Assembly: GCF_029714365.1 (NCBI RefSeq)
Contig: NZ_CP121660.1
Coordinates: forward strand, 1,550,001-1,614,000
Origin: Sinorhizobium terangae
GTDB lineage: Bacteria; Pseudomonadota; Alphaproteobacteria; Rhizobiales; Rhizobiaceae
Direction of reading: 5' to 3'
Length of the DNA: 64,000 nt
Under the pieces are notes generated by a model, which did not search any database, was not told the DNA's origin, and saw nothing but the letters and a program-made list of their open reading frames with translations. A program made the translations under genes and the position numbers. Each line of letters starts with the position of its first letter. Positions within the stretch are counted from its first letter, which is position 1. Below are positions 8,580 through 16,853 of this stretch, one piece after another.

Positions 8580-9155
8580 CTCTCGTACATGGCACCGCAG
8601 AAAAGATGTTGAAGGGAGAAGACAGCCAGCTTTCGATCGAAGAGATTATTGCCGGCGACACGGCAAGGGTGATCAGGCACTTCCGACACCAGGGCCGGCC
8701 AGGAAGCTGCCCCGCCCGAGGCGGCAAACGAGCAATCGCAGCAAGGTGCAGAACAGCCCGAACAGGAATCAGGCCGTTCTCTGGAAAGCCTGTTCAATCA
8801 GTTATTTAGATAAAGAAGCTCGCTTAGAGAGGCAGAAGCCTTACGCTGCGTCGAGACAAAGCTTTCTCGACTAAATGCGTCCGGGCAAGCCGCACGTCGT
8901 AATACCGCAACGTGGTATGCTTCTCCACAATGAGCGCCGCGCGTTCTTTTGAGCTCGCGGGGCTGCGGCATGAATCCCTAAAGGATTTCATGCCACCAGA
9001 CTGACAAAGAGCGTACCAGGCGCAGGCGCTTCAGCGCCGCAGCCAGTTCGCGCGCAGCTTGACCGGTTAACAGGGCAGCCGCAGGAGGTTTAGCATAGCG
9101 CCGCCCGAAGGGCGGAAACCGGGACCGACTGCCCCCGGCAAGCTGCTCCGGTCGG
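8580..9155 (+). repeat. asmA 3'-flank repeat, copy 1, with asmA tail pseudogene
   Basis: This segment matches 15065-15640, the last 75 codons of the intact asmA-like gene plus its downstream flank. The coding part (frame with MLKGEDSQLSIEEIIAG, start about 8606) has several indels relative to the intact tail, so it is not functional. The flank part includes the hairpin around CTAAAGGAT, the block ending in GGCAAGCTGCTCC, and is nearly identical in all three copies (8580, 10850, 15299). The rest of this asmA copy is absent. Confidence 0.8.
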
Positions 9156-9237
9156 GAGTCCCCGCCCTCCCCTCGCCTCCCCTAAGAACCGCGTATTCGG
9201 GCGTTTGCGAAGATTGCTCTTGAGAAAATGGCATCGA

Positions 9238-9269
9238 AGTTGTACTAAATTTGCGAATTTAGTACAACT
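9238..9269. promoter_or_regulatory. Perfect palindrome (operator candidate 1)
   Basis: Perfect 14-bp arms AGTTGTACTAAATT and AATTTAGTACAACT around a TGCG centre. The centre lies about 100 bp upstream of the nucleotidyltransferase start. Arm size suits a dimeric repressor. Confidence 0.7.
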
Positions 9270-9316
9270 CGCCAACTACTATTCCCAGTCCAAAAAGTCG
9301 ATTATTGAGGGACAGA

Positions 9317-9346
9317 GTTGTACTAAAAATTCAGATTTAGTACAAC
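9317..9346. promoter_or_regulatory. Second copy of the palindrome (operator candidate 2)
   Basis: GTTGTACTAAA (9317-9327) and TTTAGTACAAC (9336-9346) repeat the core of the first palindrome with an 8-nt centre. Centres of the two copies are about 78 bp apart. It ends 8 nt before the ATG at 9355, so a bound protein would block initiation. Confidence 0.7.
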
Positions 9347-9354
9347 CGACCGAC

Positions 9355-10434
9355 ATGAAACAGATCGATCTCATATATCGCACCATGACCGCGGAACTCG
9401 GTCAACGGCTGCTCGATGCCAGCTTCTCGGCCGACTTCCCGGTTGAGGGCCGCTTTGTCAGGGTAAACAACAAGGGGCGCAAATACTGGTATTTCGACCA
9501 ACCAGGAGAGGACGAGGGGTATCGGCAGAAACGCCGCTATGTCGGCCCTGCTGACGATCCCGAAATCAACAAGCGGGTCGAGGATTTCCGCGCGATCAAA
9601 GACGATGCCAAGGGTCGTCGTAAGCTCGTCACCACCCTTGTCCGCGAAGCTGGCCTACCAGCTCCCGAACCGTTTTCCGGCGATGTCGTCGAGGCGCTGG
9701 CCCACGCTGGCATTTTCCGGTTGCGAGCCTGCCTCGTGGGGACCGTCGCATTCTCGACCTATGCGGGCCACCTTGGCGTCCGTCTTCCTGCCGCCTCAAT
9801 GATGACGAGTGATGCTGATTTCGCCCAGGACTACGCGATCTCGGCCGAAATAGGTGATTCTCTTCCACCTATTCTCGAGATACTGCAGGGCGTCGATCCG
9901 ACCTTCCGGCCGATCCCGCATCGCTCTGGGTCGCCTCGATCAACGGCGTTCAAAAACCGGGCGGGCTACAAAGTCGAATTTCTGACCGGGAATAGGGGTA
10001 GTGATGACTATCTCGACAAACCGGCCGACATGCCCGCCCTGGGTGGTGCGAGTGCTGATCCACTGCGGTTCATGGATTTCCTGATCTATGAGCCTGTGCG
10101 AGCCGTCCTCCTGCACAAAAGCGGAATCTCCGTGATCGTCCCGGCTCCGGAGCGCTACGCGGTTCATAAACTGATCGTGGCATCGCGCCGCGTGGTCGAC
10201 ACGATTGGAGCGGCGAAGCGAGAGAAGGACTTGAGGCAGGCGATCTTGCTGTTCGACGCGCTCAATGCTTCCAATCGTCTCGATGACCTGTCGGACGCTC
10301 TCAAAGAGGCATGGGAGAGGGGAGAGGCTTGGCGCCATGCCATCCAGGCCGGCATGGGATACATGCCGCGAAAGGAAAAGGCCGCAACAGCCGCCCTTTT
10401 CCGTGAACTTGGGATCAATCACGACATCCAATAA
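9355..10434 (+). CDS. GSU2403-family nucleotidyltransferase-fold protein
   Basis: A 359-residue protein that I recognise as the GSU2403 family: MKQIDLIYRTMTAELGQ start, GRKYWYFDQP, YVGPADDPEI, a nucleotidyltransferase-like LVGTVAFSTYAGHLGV / SDADFAQ core, VEFLTGNRGSDDY and the APERYAVHKLIVA segment. These proteins resemble the AbiEii toxin fold and are often found in defence or accessory loci; the substrate is unknown. ATG 9355 is chosen because homology starts there; the longer frame from 9205 only reads through the two palindromes. It is the first cargo gene between asmA-derived repeats. No antitoxin-like partner is adjacent. Confidence 0.8.
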   Translation: MKQIDLIYRTMTAELGQRLLDASFSADFPVEGRFVRVNNKGRKYWYFDQPGEDEGYRQKRRYVGPADDPEINKRVEDFRAIKDDAKGRRKLVTTLVREAGLPAPEPFSGDVVEALAHAGIFRLRACLVGTVAFSTYAGHLGVRLPAASMMTSDADFAQDYAISAEIGDSLPPILEILQGVDPTFRPIPHRSGSPRSTAFKNRAGYKVEFLTGNRGSDDYLDKPADMPALGGASADPLRFMDFLIYEPVRAVLLHKSGISVIVPAPERYAVHKLIVASRRVVDTIGAAKREKDLRQAILLFDALNASNRLDDLSDALKEAWERGEAWRHAIQAGMGYMPRKEKAATAALFRELGINHDIQ

Positions 10435-10643
10435 AACTCAATCCGAGAGAGACCTGCGCTCACTTACGAGGGTGCAGGGCGTGCTCGCGGATCCTTTGCA
10501 CCAAAATCTTTGGTCCGAAGGACACCTACCCCGCCACATCCGCTTCCGTCCTGTCGGCTAAAGGCGCCCTTTGAATGACAGGCGACACCAAGAATAGCTC
10601 CATGTCTAGGCTGGACGTCTTTGCAAGAAACTAGCTGCTGCAG
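10435..10643. other. Spacer after the nucleotidyltransferase gene
   Basis: About 200 nt with no supported frame. It ends where the asmA 5'-flank repeat begins. Confidence 0.4.
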
Positions 10644-10897
10644 CGCACCCGATTATCGGCTGAGCTCGAGCCCCAACGGAACATTTGCAAACGGGCACCT
10701 TCTGGAAAACCATAGCGAATCAGCCGCTTTTGAATGACGGAGGACACATGAGGCGCTTCTTTCTAGGTCTTCTGGCGCTCAGTGCGCTGGCTGTCGCTTC
10801 CATCGTCATCTTGCTAAACCTCGTTTCAAACGCGGAGGTCCGACGCCACGCCGAGATACAGCTTCTCGACTCCGCAAAGAGAGCCGCGAGTTTTTAG
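10644..10897 (+). pseudogene. Deleted asmA copy: 5' flank and signal region fused to 3' flank
   Basis: Bases 10644-10835 match 12179-12370, the 5' flank and first 28 codons of the intact asmA-like gene, including the same ribosome site (GGAGG) and MRRFFLGLLALSAL start at 10748. Homology then stops and, from about 10850, resumes with the 3' flank. A 49-codon frame remains. The missing interior corresponds to about 2.95 kb of the intact gene. This scar shows that a whole asmA copy once stood here. Confidence 0.8.
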
Positions 10898-11135
10898 GCG
10901 CGTAGGGCTGCGGCATGGATCCTTAAAGGATTTCATGCCGCCAACGTGACAAAGAGCGTACCAGGCGCAGGCGCTTCAGCGCCGCAGCCAGTTCGCGCGC
11001 AGCTTGACCGGTTAAAAGGGCAGCCGCAGGAGGTTTAGCATAGCGCCGCCCGAAGGGCGGAAACCGGGACCGACTGCCCCCGGCAAGCTGCTCCACTCAA
11101 AAAACTCTACGCCTGCTGCCGTGCCCTCTTCTACT
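10850..11135 (+). repeat. asmA 3'-flank repeat, copy 2
   Basis: Matches 15336-15668 and 8855-9155, including the ATCCTTAAAGGAT hairpin, the GGAGGTTTAGCAT block and the GGCAAGCTGCTCC end. Like copy 3 it continues a further 35 nt beyond the point where copy 1 diverges (AACTCTACGCCTGCTG versus AACTCTGCGCCTCCTG). Confidence 0.85.
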
Positions 11136-11350
11136 CGCCCTGCTTCCAGCAAGATCTGCAATTCCGAGAAGAATCGACCGAAATCGATGGATCGAAAGGC
11201 CCGCCGAAGCGACCAGTCTCGACGCAGAAAATTGGTTCTTGCCACCGCGACCTCGAGTGACAGTGGCCGACAACCGCTCTTCAAGACAAGACGCATCGCT
11301 TCCTGATGGGAACGCTTTTTCTCGGTCGCCTCCGACCAACAGGATCGGCA

Positions 11351-11385
11351 CGGACTTTCGCGCATGTCAAATGCGCGAAAGTCCG
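11351..11385. promoter_or_regulatory. Perfect 15-bp-arm palindrome upstream of ATPase fragment
   Basis: CGGACTTTCGCGCAT and ATGCGCGAAAGTCCG pair without mismatch around GTCAA. No T-run follows, so an operator is more likely than a terminator. Sequence is unrelated to the palindromes at 9238-9346. Confidence 0.65.
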
Positions 11386-11433
11386 ACAACCGGTAACTCA
11401 CTCGGCGAGAAAGGGTAACTCTCCCGAATTTTC

Positions 11434-11468
11434 CTTGTATTTCTGGAACGTAACTCCATAAATACAAG
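11434..11468. promoter_or_regulatory. Second inverted repeat before the ATPase fragment
   Basis: CTTGTATTT (11434-11442) and AAATACAAG (11460-11468) are perfect 9-bp arms 17 nt apart, ending 4 nt before the first ATPase codon. GTAACTC occurs three times nearby (11393, 11415, 11450). Confidence 0.5.
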
Positions 11469-11472
11469 CGTA

Positions 11473-12024
11473 ATTGAGCATCGCATTACCGCTGAACTGA
11501 ACCAACTCCTCGACAGTAGCCCCGCCGTCGCGCTTATCGGTCCTCGCCAGGTCGGCAAAACGACACTTGCACTCGCCGTAGCCCAGCAGTGTTCCTCAAT
11601 CTATCTCGACCTGGAAGCCGACAGTGACCGAGCCAAACTCGCCGAGGCGGAGCTTTATCTCACCCAGCATAGCGACGAGCTCATTATCCTGGATGAAGTT
11701 CATCGCATGCCGAACCTCTTCCAGAACCTTCGCGGGCTGATCGACAGAGGACGCCGAAACGGAAGAGGAGCTGGGCATTTCCTGCTCCCCGGATCTGCCT
11801 CGATCGATCTTCCAAAACAGTCGGGCGAGACCCTTGCGGGGCGCATCGCCTATCTGGAGATGCAGCCAATAAACGGGCTCGAAGTGTCTGCCGATGATCT
11901 GAACACCTTGTGGGTCCGCGGGGGATTTCTGGACAGTTTCCTTGCCGCAAACGACCGCGCAAGCCAGCGCTGGCGGCTGGATTTTATTCGTACCTACCTC
12001 CGCGCGATATCGCGCTTTTTTTGA
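11473..12024 (+). pseudogene. AAA ATPase (DUF4143-type) N-terminal fragment without start codon
   Basis: The frame has a Walker A (ALIGPRQVGKTTLALAVA), a Walker B (ELIILDEVHRMP) and the GSASIDLPKQSGETLAGRIA segment typical of the predicted AAA ATPases that carry a C-terminal DUF4143 domain. Family members are about 400 residues; this one stops after 184, where the RTYLRAISRFF segment should lead into DUF4143. Where homologues start with Met-Ile the sequence reads GTA ATT, and no ATG, GTG or TTG lies in frame upstream of it after the TAA at 11416. It looks like a decayed second cargo gene. Confidence 0.65.
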
Positions 12025-12178
12025 CCCAGGTGTTGGGGACTGGCGGTTCGGGTTCGATGAGGTGAGCGGTACGATCAGCATCAACATTTCCCGCCGGCAC
12101 GGAGGGTTAACCGCAACCAGCAGTGCAGCGGGAACCCGTTCTACCTTCGGTTAGTAGTTCGGAGCGATGCAGAGGGCG

Positions 12179-12283
12179 CTGCACCCGATTATCGGCTGAG
12201 CTCGAGCTCCAACGGAGCATTTGCAAATGGGCACCTTCTGGAAAACCATAGCGAATCAGCCGCTTTTGAATGACGGAGGACAC
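12179..12283 (+). repeat. asmA 5'-flank repeat, intact copy
   Basis: Matches 10644-10747 with few differences, from CACCCGATTATCGGCTGAGC to the ribosome site. It probably contains the asmA promoter. Confidence 0.75.
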
Positions 12284-15200
12284 ATGAGGCGCTTCTTTCT
12301 AGGTCTTCTGGCGCTCAGTGCGCTGGTTGTCGCTTCCATCGTCGTCTTGCCAAGCCTCGTTTCAAGCGACTGGATTCGCGGGGAACTCGGCAGGCAGCTA
12401 TCTGCCGCGACGGGCAGTTCAATTTCGGTCAATGGTCCTGTCAGGCTTTCTGCCTTCCCCCATCTCGCAGTTTTAGCAGAAGATGTCGTGCTCTCCGCGG
12501 AAACGCAGGGCATCAAAGCCGAGTTCGGGGAGGTTTCTGGCTCTGTGACGCTGTCCTCCCTTTGGTCGGATCGCCTGCACATAAAAGAGATAAAGGTGGA
12601 TCGACCGGTCATCGTGCTGAGTGAAGGCGCGGGGCGCGCTTCTACGACACAGGCTGGTGGCGACGATCGGGCCGCACAAAGCGATCCACTTGCGGCCCTT
12701 GCCACGTTCCTCGAACGAAGCGCGATCGATTCAATCTCGATCGCCAGCGGCACGCTGATACGCAAAGACGCAGCCGGTTCCGAGCAGACCGTGACCGATG
12801 TCGACCTTGCGCTGTCAGTACCGAGCATCGATGATGAACTATCTCTTTCAGCCAGCGCCCGATTGGAGGAGCGGCGTTACGAGACCACCCTCACCGTCTC
12901 CTCTTTGCGGTCACTGCTTCAGCGTCGGCCAGCCGACATGACCGTGTCTTTCCGAGCAGATCCCGTGCCAGCATCCGGTTTCTCGGAGTTCGAGGCAGTC
13001 GGGCAAGTCGCGCTCAACGCCAATGGCAGCTATCAGATCCGCGGCGGCAAATTACATTCCGGCGAACATGCGTTCGGCCTGGACGCGCTCTTCATACCAG
13101 GCAAGCGTCCCCGGATTCTCGCTGACCTCGATACAGATCGTTTGGATTTGAGCCCATTTGTCGAGGCCACGTCCGGTTCTTCGCAATCGAAGGCAGGGTC
13201 GGCAGACCCCGCCTTCCCCGCAAGCCTGCAATTTCTGGCTGATTTCGACAGCGACATGAGCGTTCACGTTGGCACTATGACCGTGGATGACGTCTCGGCC
13301 TCCGACGTCTCGGTGGTGGCGAAGCTCAAGGACGGAGAGCTTTCTGCACGGCTCGAGCACTTGGGTATTGATGCGGGGAGCATTGCCGCCAACATCAAAA
13401 CCGATGTTCGCGACGACGAGCCGACCTTCCAGGGGCATATATCGAGCAACGGGCTCGACATCGGCAAACTGGCATCATTGATCGGGCAAACGGTCCCACT
13501 GTCCGGTGCGCTGACGATAGATACCGCCTTTGCCTTTCGCGGCCTTAGCGAAGGTGCGCTCAGAGAAACACTCAATCTGACTGGCAATATTGGCATGCGC
13601 GACGCGACATTTGTGGCGCCGAATATGGCCGATGAAAACATGCGTGAGGTGAAGGCAAAGAAGCTCGCAATCAGGATCGAGGATCTCGCAAAGCCGGTGC
13701 ACCTGTCGGGCAGCCTCGTATGGCGAGATAAGCCCATCGCCATCGAACTGAAGATGCCCGTCCGGGATCTGCTTCTGAACAAAAGTCCCGGGACGGCTGA
13801 CATCCCCCTCAAGCTTCAGATGCGCATGGCGGACGCATCGTTGGCCATCGACGGCAAGGCTGCGCTTCCGGGTCAGTATGTTGGAAAGCTCGATTTCTCA
13901 ACGGCGGATCTCGATGCGTTCCTTGCCTGGCTTGGCCGGAGCGGGGCGGAAAGCGTCGGCCCGCTTTCGTTCAAAGGTGACGTCAGCGCTAGCCCAACAG
14001 GCGTTTCGTTTAAGCGCGCCATCCTGTCGGTCAACGGCGTGCAAGGGAGCGGGAACGGGTCTGTCCAGTTCACGATGCCTCTGAAGATATCCAGCGCACT
14101 CAGTTTCGAGGAGCTGGATTTGGCGCGCCTTTCCGGCGCGCACTCGCCCGCTCCTGAAGCGACAGCGAAACATGCGAAACGTGACAAAACAAGCCCCGAT
14201 GTTCCGCTGGATTTCTCGGCCCTCCAATCGATCGAGGCATCGATCAAGGTGAACGCGAAAAAACTTGGATACGGTCGCGTCTTCGCCGGACCGGTTGCAA
14301 CGAGCCTCATCGTCTCCGATGGGATCGCAAGCCTCGCCCTTCCCGAAAGTCCGTTTTACGGCGGCCAGGTTGCTGCAAGCCTGAAGGCCGATGGCTCCCA
14401 AGCGGAACCTTCGATCGCCTTGCAGGCGTCCATTTCAGAAGCCTCGGCCGTGCCCCTTCTGACCGACATGGCAGGCTTCAAACATCTTGAGGGTGCATTG
14501 CAGGCGAAATTCGACATTGCGGGCGCGGGCAGGACGACCAAGGCGCTCGCAAACTCGCTTCACGGGACTGCAAATGTCCGCTTTTCCGATGGCGCCATTC
14601 GCGGCGTCGACATTGCCGAGGTCTACAACAATCTCGTCGGCCTGATGTCGTCGGGTTTCAAACAGAACGAGAACAACGCGACTGCGTTCACTGAACTGGG
14701 TGCGTCCTTTGCCATTGAGAATGGTGTCGCGCAAACCGACGATATCAAGCTTGTCGGCCCGTTGGTCCGCATGACCGGGAACGGCGCGGCCAATCTGGCG
14801 GAGAGCTACCTGAAATTTCGTCTCGAGCCCCGGGTCGTCGCTTCGCTCAAAGGACAGGGAGCCGAGATATCGACAGATGGCATCGGTGTCCCGGTCGTCA
14901 TCGAGGGGAGCTTTGCCAACCCGCGGATATATCCTGATCTCTCCGGATTATTGAAGGATCCTGGCGCCGCTTTGGCGACACTGAAGAAAATCGGACTGCC
15001 AACCGACAAGCTGCGGATCGACGACCTCCTCGCCAAAGGTGCAAAGAGCGGATCGGTCAAAGACCTCGTCCGCGGCACCGCAGAAAAGATGCTGAAAGGA
15101 GAAGATAACGAGCTTTCCATCGAAGAGATTATTGCCGGCGGTGCGGCAAACGGCGACCAGGCACTTCCGACACAAGAGACCGGCCAGGAACCTGCGCCGC

Positions 15201-15298
15201 CCGAGGCGGCAAATGAGCAGCCGCAGCAAAATGCGGAACAGCCGGACCAGGAATCGGGCGGATCTCTGGAAAGCCTGTTCAATCAGATATTTAGATAA
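12284..15298 (+). CDS. AsmA-family inner-membrane/periplasmic protein
   Basis: A 1004-residue protein. Residues 1-28 (MRRFFLGLLALSALVVASIVV) form an uncleaved membrane anchor, followed by the AsmA N-terminal pattern (LSAATGSSISVNGPVRLSAF, PHLAVLAEDVVLS). The C-terminal region (about 700-930) has the AsmA-like second domain (GTANVRFSDGAIRGVDIAEV, LVGPLVRMTGNGAANL) and the tail is acidic and Gln/Pro-rich. AsmA-like proteins are thought to bridge inner and outer membranes for phospholipid transport and membrane homeostasis. ATG 12284 has GGAGG 5 nt upstream. It is the only complete copy among duplicated asmA flanks and lies just before capsule export genes. Confidence 0.85.
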   Translation: MRRFFLGLLALSALVVASIVVLPSLVSSDWIRGELGRQLSAATGSSISVNGPVRLSAFPHLAVLAEDVVLSAETQGIKAEFGEVSGSVTLSSLWSDRLHIKEIKVDRPVIVLSEGAGRASTTQAGGDDRAAQSDPLAALATFLERSAIDSISIASGTLIRKDAAGSEQTVTDVDLALSVPSIDDELSLSASARLEERRYETTLTVSSLRSLLQRRPADMTVSFRADPVPASGFSEFEAVGQVALNANGSYQIRGGKLHSGEHAFGLDALFIPGKRPRILADLDTDRLDLSPFVEATSGSSQSKAGSADPAFPASLQFLADFDSDMSVHVGTMTVDDVSASDVSVVAKLKDGELSARLEHLGIDAGSIAANIKTDVRDDEPTFQGHISSNGLDIGKLASLIGQTVPLSGALTIDTAFAFRGLSEGALRETLNLTGNIGMRDATFVAPNMADENMREVKAKKLAIRIEDLAKPVHLSGSLVWRDKPIAIELKMPVRDLLLNKSPGTADIPLKLQMRMADASLAIDGKAALPGQYVGKLDFSTADLDAFLAWLGRSGAESVGPLSFKGDVSASPTGVSFKRAILSVNGVQGSGNGSVQFTMPLKISSALSFEELDLARLSGAHSPAPEATAKHAKRDKTSPDVPLDFSALQSIEASIKVNAKKLGYGRVFAGPVATSLIVSDGIASLALPESPFYGGQVAASLKADGSQAEPSIALQASISEASAVPLLTDMAGFKHLEGALQAKFDIAGAGRTTKALANSLHGTANVRFSDGAIRGVDIAEVYNNLVGLMSSGFKQNENNATAFTELGASFAIENGVAQTDDIKLVGPLVRMTGNGAANLAESYLKFRLEPRVVASLKGQGAEISTDGIGVPVVIEGSFANPRIYPDLSGLLKDPGAALATLKKIGLPTDKLRIDDLLAKGAKSGSVKDLVRGTAEKMLKGEDNELSIEEIIAGGAANGDQALPTQETGQEPAPPEAANEQPQQNAEQPDQESGGSLESLFNQIFR

Positions 15299-15668
15299 AG
15301 AATCTCGCCTTGAGAGGCAGAAGCCTAACGCTGCGTCGAGATACAGCTTTCTCGACAAATTGCGTCCGGCCAAGCCGCACCTAGTGATACCGCAACGTGG
15401 TATGCTTCTCCGGAATGAGGGCCGCGCGTCTTTTCAGCCCGCAGGGCCGCGGCATGCATCCTTAAAGGATTTCATGCAGCCAAACTGACAAAGAGCGTAC
15501 CAGGCGCAGGCGCTTCAGCGCCGCAGCCAGTTCGCGCGCAGCTTGACCGGTTAAAAGGGCAGCCGCAGGAGGTTTAGCATGCGCCCGAGGGCGGAAACCG
15601 GGACCGACTGCCCCCGGCAAGCTGCTCCGCTCGAAAACTCTGCGCCTCCTGACCTGCCCTCTTCTCTC
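15299..15668 (+). repeat. asmA 3'-flank repeat, copy 3 (native downstream flank)
   Basis: Downstream flank of the intact gene, matching 8813-9155 and 10850-11135. It contains a stem-loop (GCATGCATCCTTAAAGGAT, about 15452-15477), a GC-rich second hairpin (GCAGGCGCTTCAGCGCCGC) and the GGCAAGCTGCTCC end. The block around GCCGCGCGTCTTTTCAG resembles a repeated rhizobial intergenic element. Confidence 0.8.
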
Positions 15669-15808
15669 CTCCCTCTCGGGACTGCGATCGCCCAATCGAA
15701 AGCATTGTTGAGCCGCGTGTGGCCCCCTTGGCCGCAAAGGAGGTCGCTGCCGAAAACCCATGAACTCCGGCAGTAGACGGCGAGTCATCTTTGTCCTATC
15801 CGTTGGAC

Positions 15809-16753
15809 ATGAGATCGAGCCTCGAACATCTGCCGGAGAAAAAGCAGCGCGAGCTTGCCCGTGTCGTGGAGATCATTCACGAGGAGTTCGCCGATGCGCT
15901 CGAGGGAAGTTCAGCGGGCTTCAAGAAGCGCGGGCGGATCCTGAAGATCATCCTGTTCGGCTCCTATGCTCGCGGCACCTTCGTCGACGAGCCGCATACG
16001 ATGAAAGGCTATCGCTCCGACTACGATATTCTCGTCATCGTCAATTCGAAGAAGCTTGCCGAACCGCAATACTGGGACAAGGCGACCGACCGGCTGATGT
16101 GGGACAAGGGCGTCTCGACGCCGGTTGGTCTCATCGTGCATGGCGCTCGCGAGGTGAACAACTTCCTGGCCGACGGACAGTATTTCTTCGTCGACATCCT
16201 TCGCGAGGGCATCGTGCTCTACGAGCTCGACGACCGGCCGCTGGCGGAACCAAAACGGCTCTCTCCTGCCAACGCGCTTAGAGTTGCGAGGGGACATTTT
16301 GAAAGGCAGAGCCAGAGTGCAGCGCGATTCATTGAGCTTGCGCGCGTTGCCGTCTCCAGCAACTGGGGAAATCACGCCGCTTTTCTCCTTCACCAATCCG
16401 TCGAGACGGGCTACTCCTGCCTTTTGTTAACGCTGACGAATTACAGCCCGCCTTCGCACAACCTCAAATTCCTGCGCGGTCTTGCCGAGGATCATAGTCA
16501 CAGACTCGTCGAGGCGTGGCCTCGCGACCAGCATCGCTATATCGCGTGGTACAACATTCTTAACGAGGCCTATGTGAAGGCCCGCTACTCGAAGCACTTC
16601 GAGATCACTGAGGAAGCGCTCGCTTGGCTTCTCGAGCGGACGGTGCGTCTCCACCGCCTCGTCGAGGCGATCTGCAGCGAGCGGCTGGCGGAATTGGAGC
16701 GTGCGGGGAGCAACGGCGCAAAATGGTTCTCTCCAAACGAAGACGCTTACTGA
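15809..16753 (+). CDS. MNT-type nucleotidyltransferase fused to HEPN domain
   Basis: A 314-residue protein. The N-terminal half has the minimal nucleotidyltransferase motif FGSYARG at residues 50-56 and the metal-binding pair in SDYDILVIV (Asp71, Asp73). The C-terminal half has a HEPN-like four-helix pattern (HAAFLLHQSVETGYSCLLL, then PSHNLKFLRGLAED). In two-gene MNT/HEPN systems the MNT protein AMPylates and silences the HEPN RNase; here both are in one chain, and the classical HEPN R-x4-6-H is not obvious, so this may be a metabolic or modified version. ATG 15809 is preferred over the TTG at 15791. It is the third cargo gene next to an asmA-derived repeat. Confidence 0.8.
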   Translation: MRSSLEHLPEKKQRELARVVEIIHEEFADALEGSSAGFKKRGRILKIILFGSYARGTFVDEPHTMKGYRSDYDILVIVNSKKLAEPQYWDKATDRLMWDKGVSTPVGLIVHGAREVNNFLADGQYFFVDILREGIVLYELDDRPLAEPKRLSPANALRVARGHFERQSQSAARFIELARVAVSSNWGNHAAFLLHQSVETGYSCLLLTLTNYSPPSHNLKFLRGLAEDHSHRLVEAWPRDQHRYIAWYNILNEAYVKARYSKHFEITEEALAWLLERTVRLHRLVEAICSERLAELERAGSNGAKWFSPNEDAY

Positions 16754-16853
16754 TTTGGTCGTCGGTCGGTACGGGTCTCGCTCGCTGAATGGAGGCTGGC
16801 CGAGAAACGGTCGGACGTGTACATAGCGGTGGGTTTTCTTGGATTGGGCGCCG

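Noticed and set aside
9205..9354. N-terminal extension of the nucleotidyltransferase
   Set aside because: The extension only translates the two palindromes (giving a false SCTK...LVQ repeat); family similarity starts at ATG 9355.
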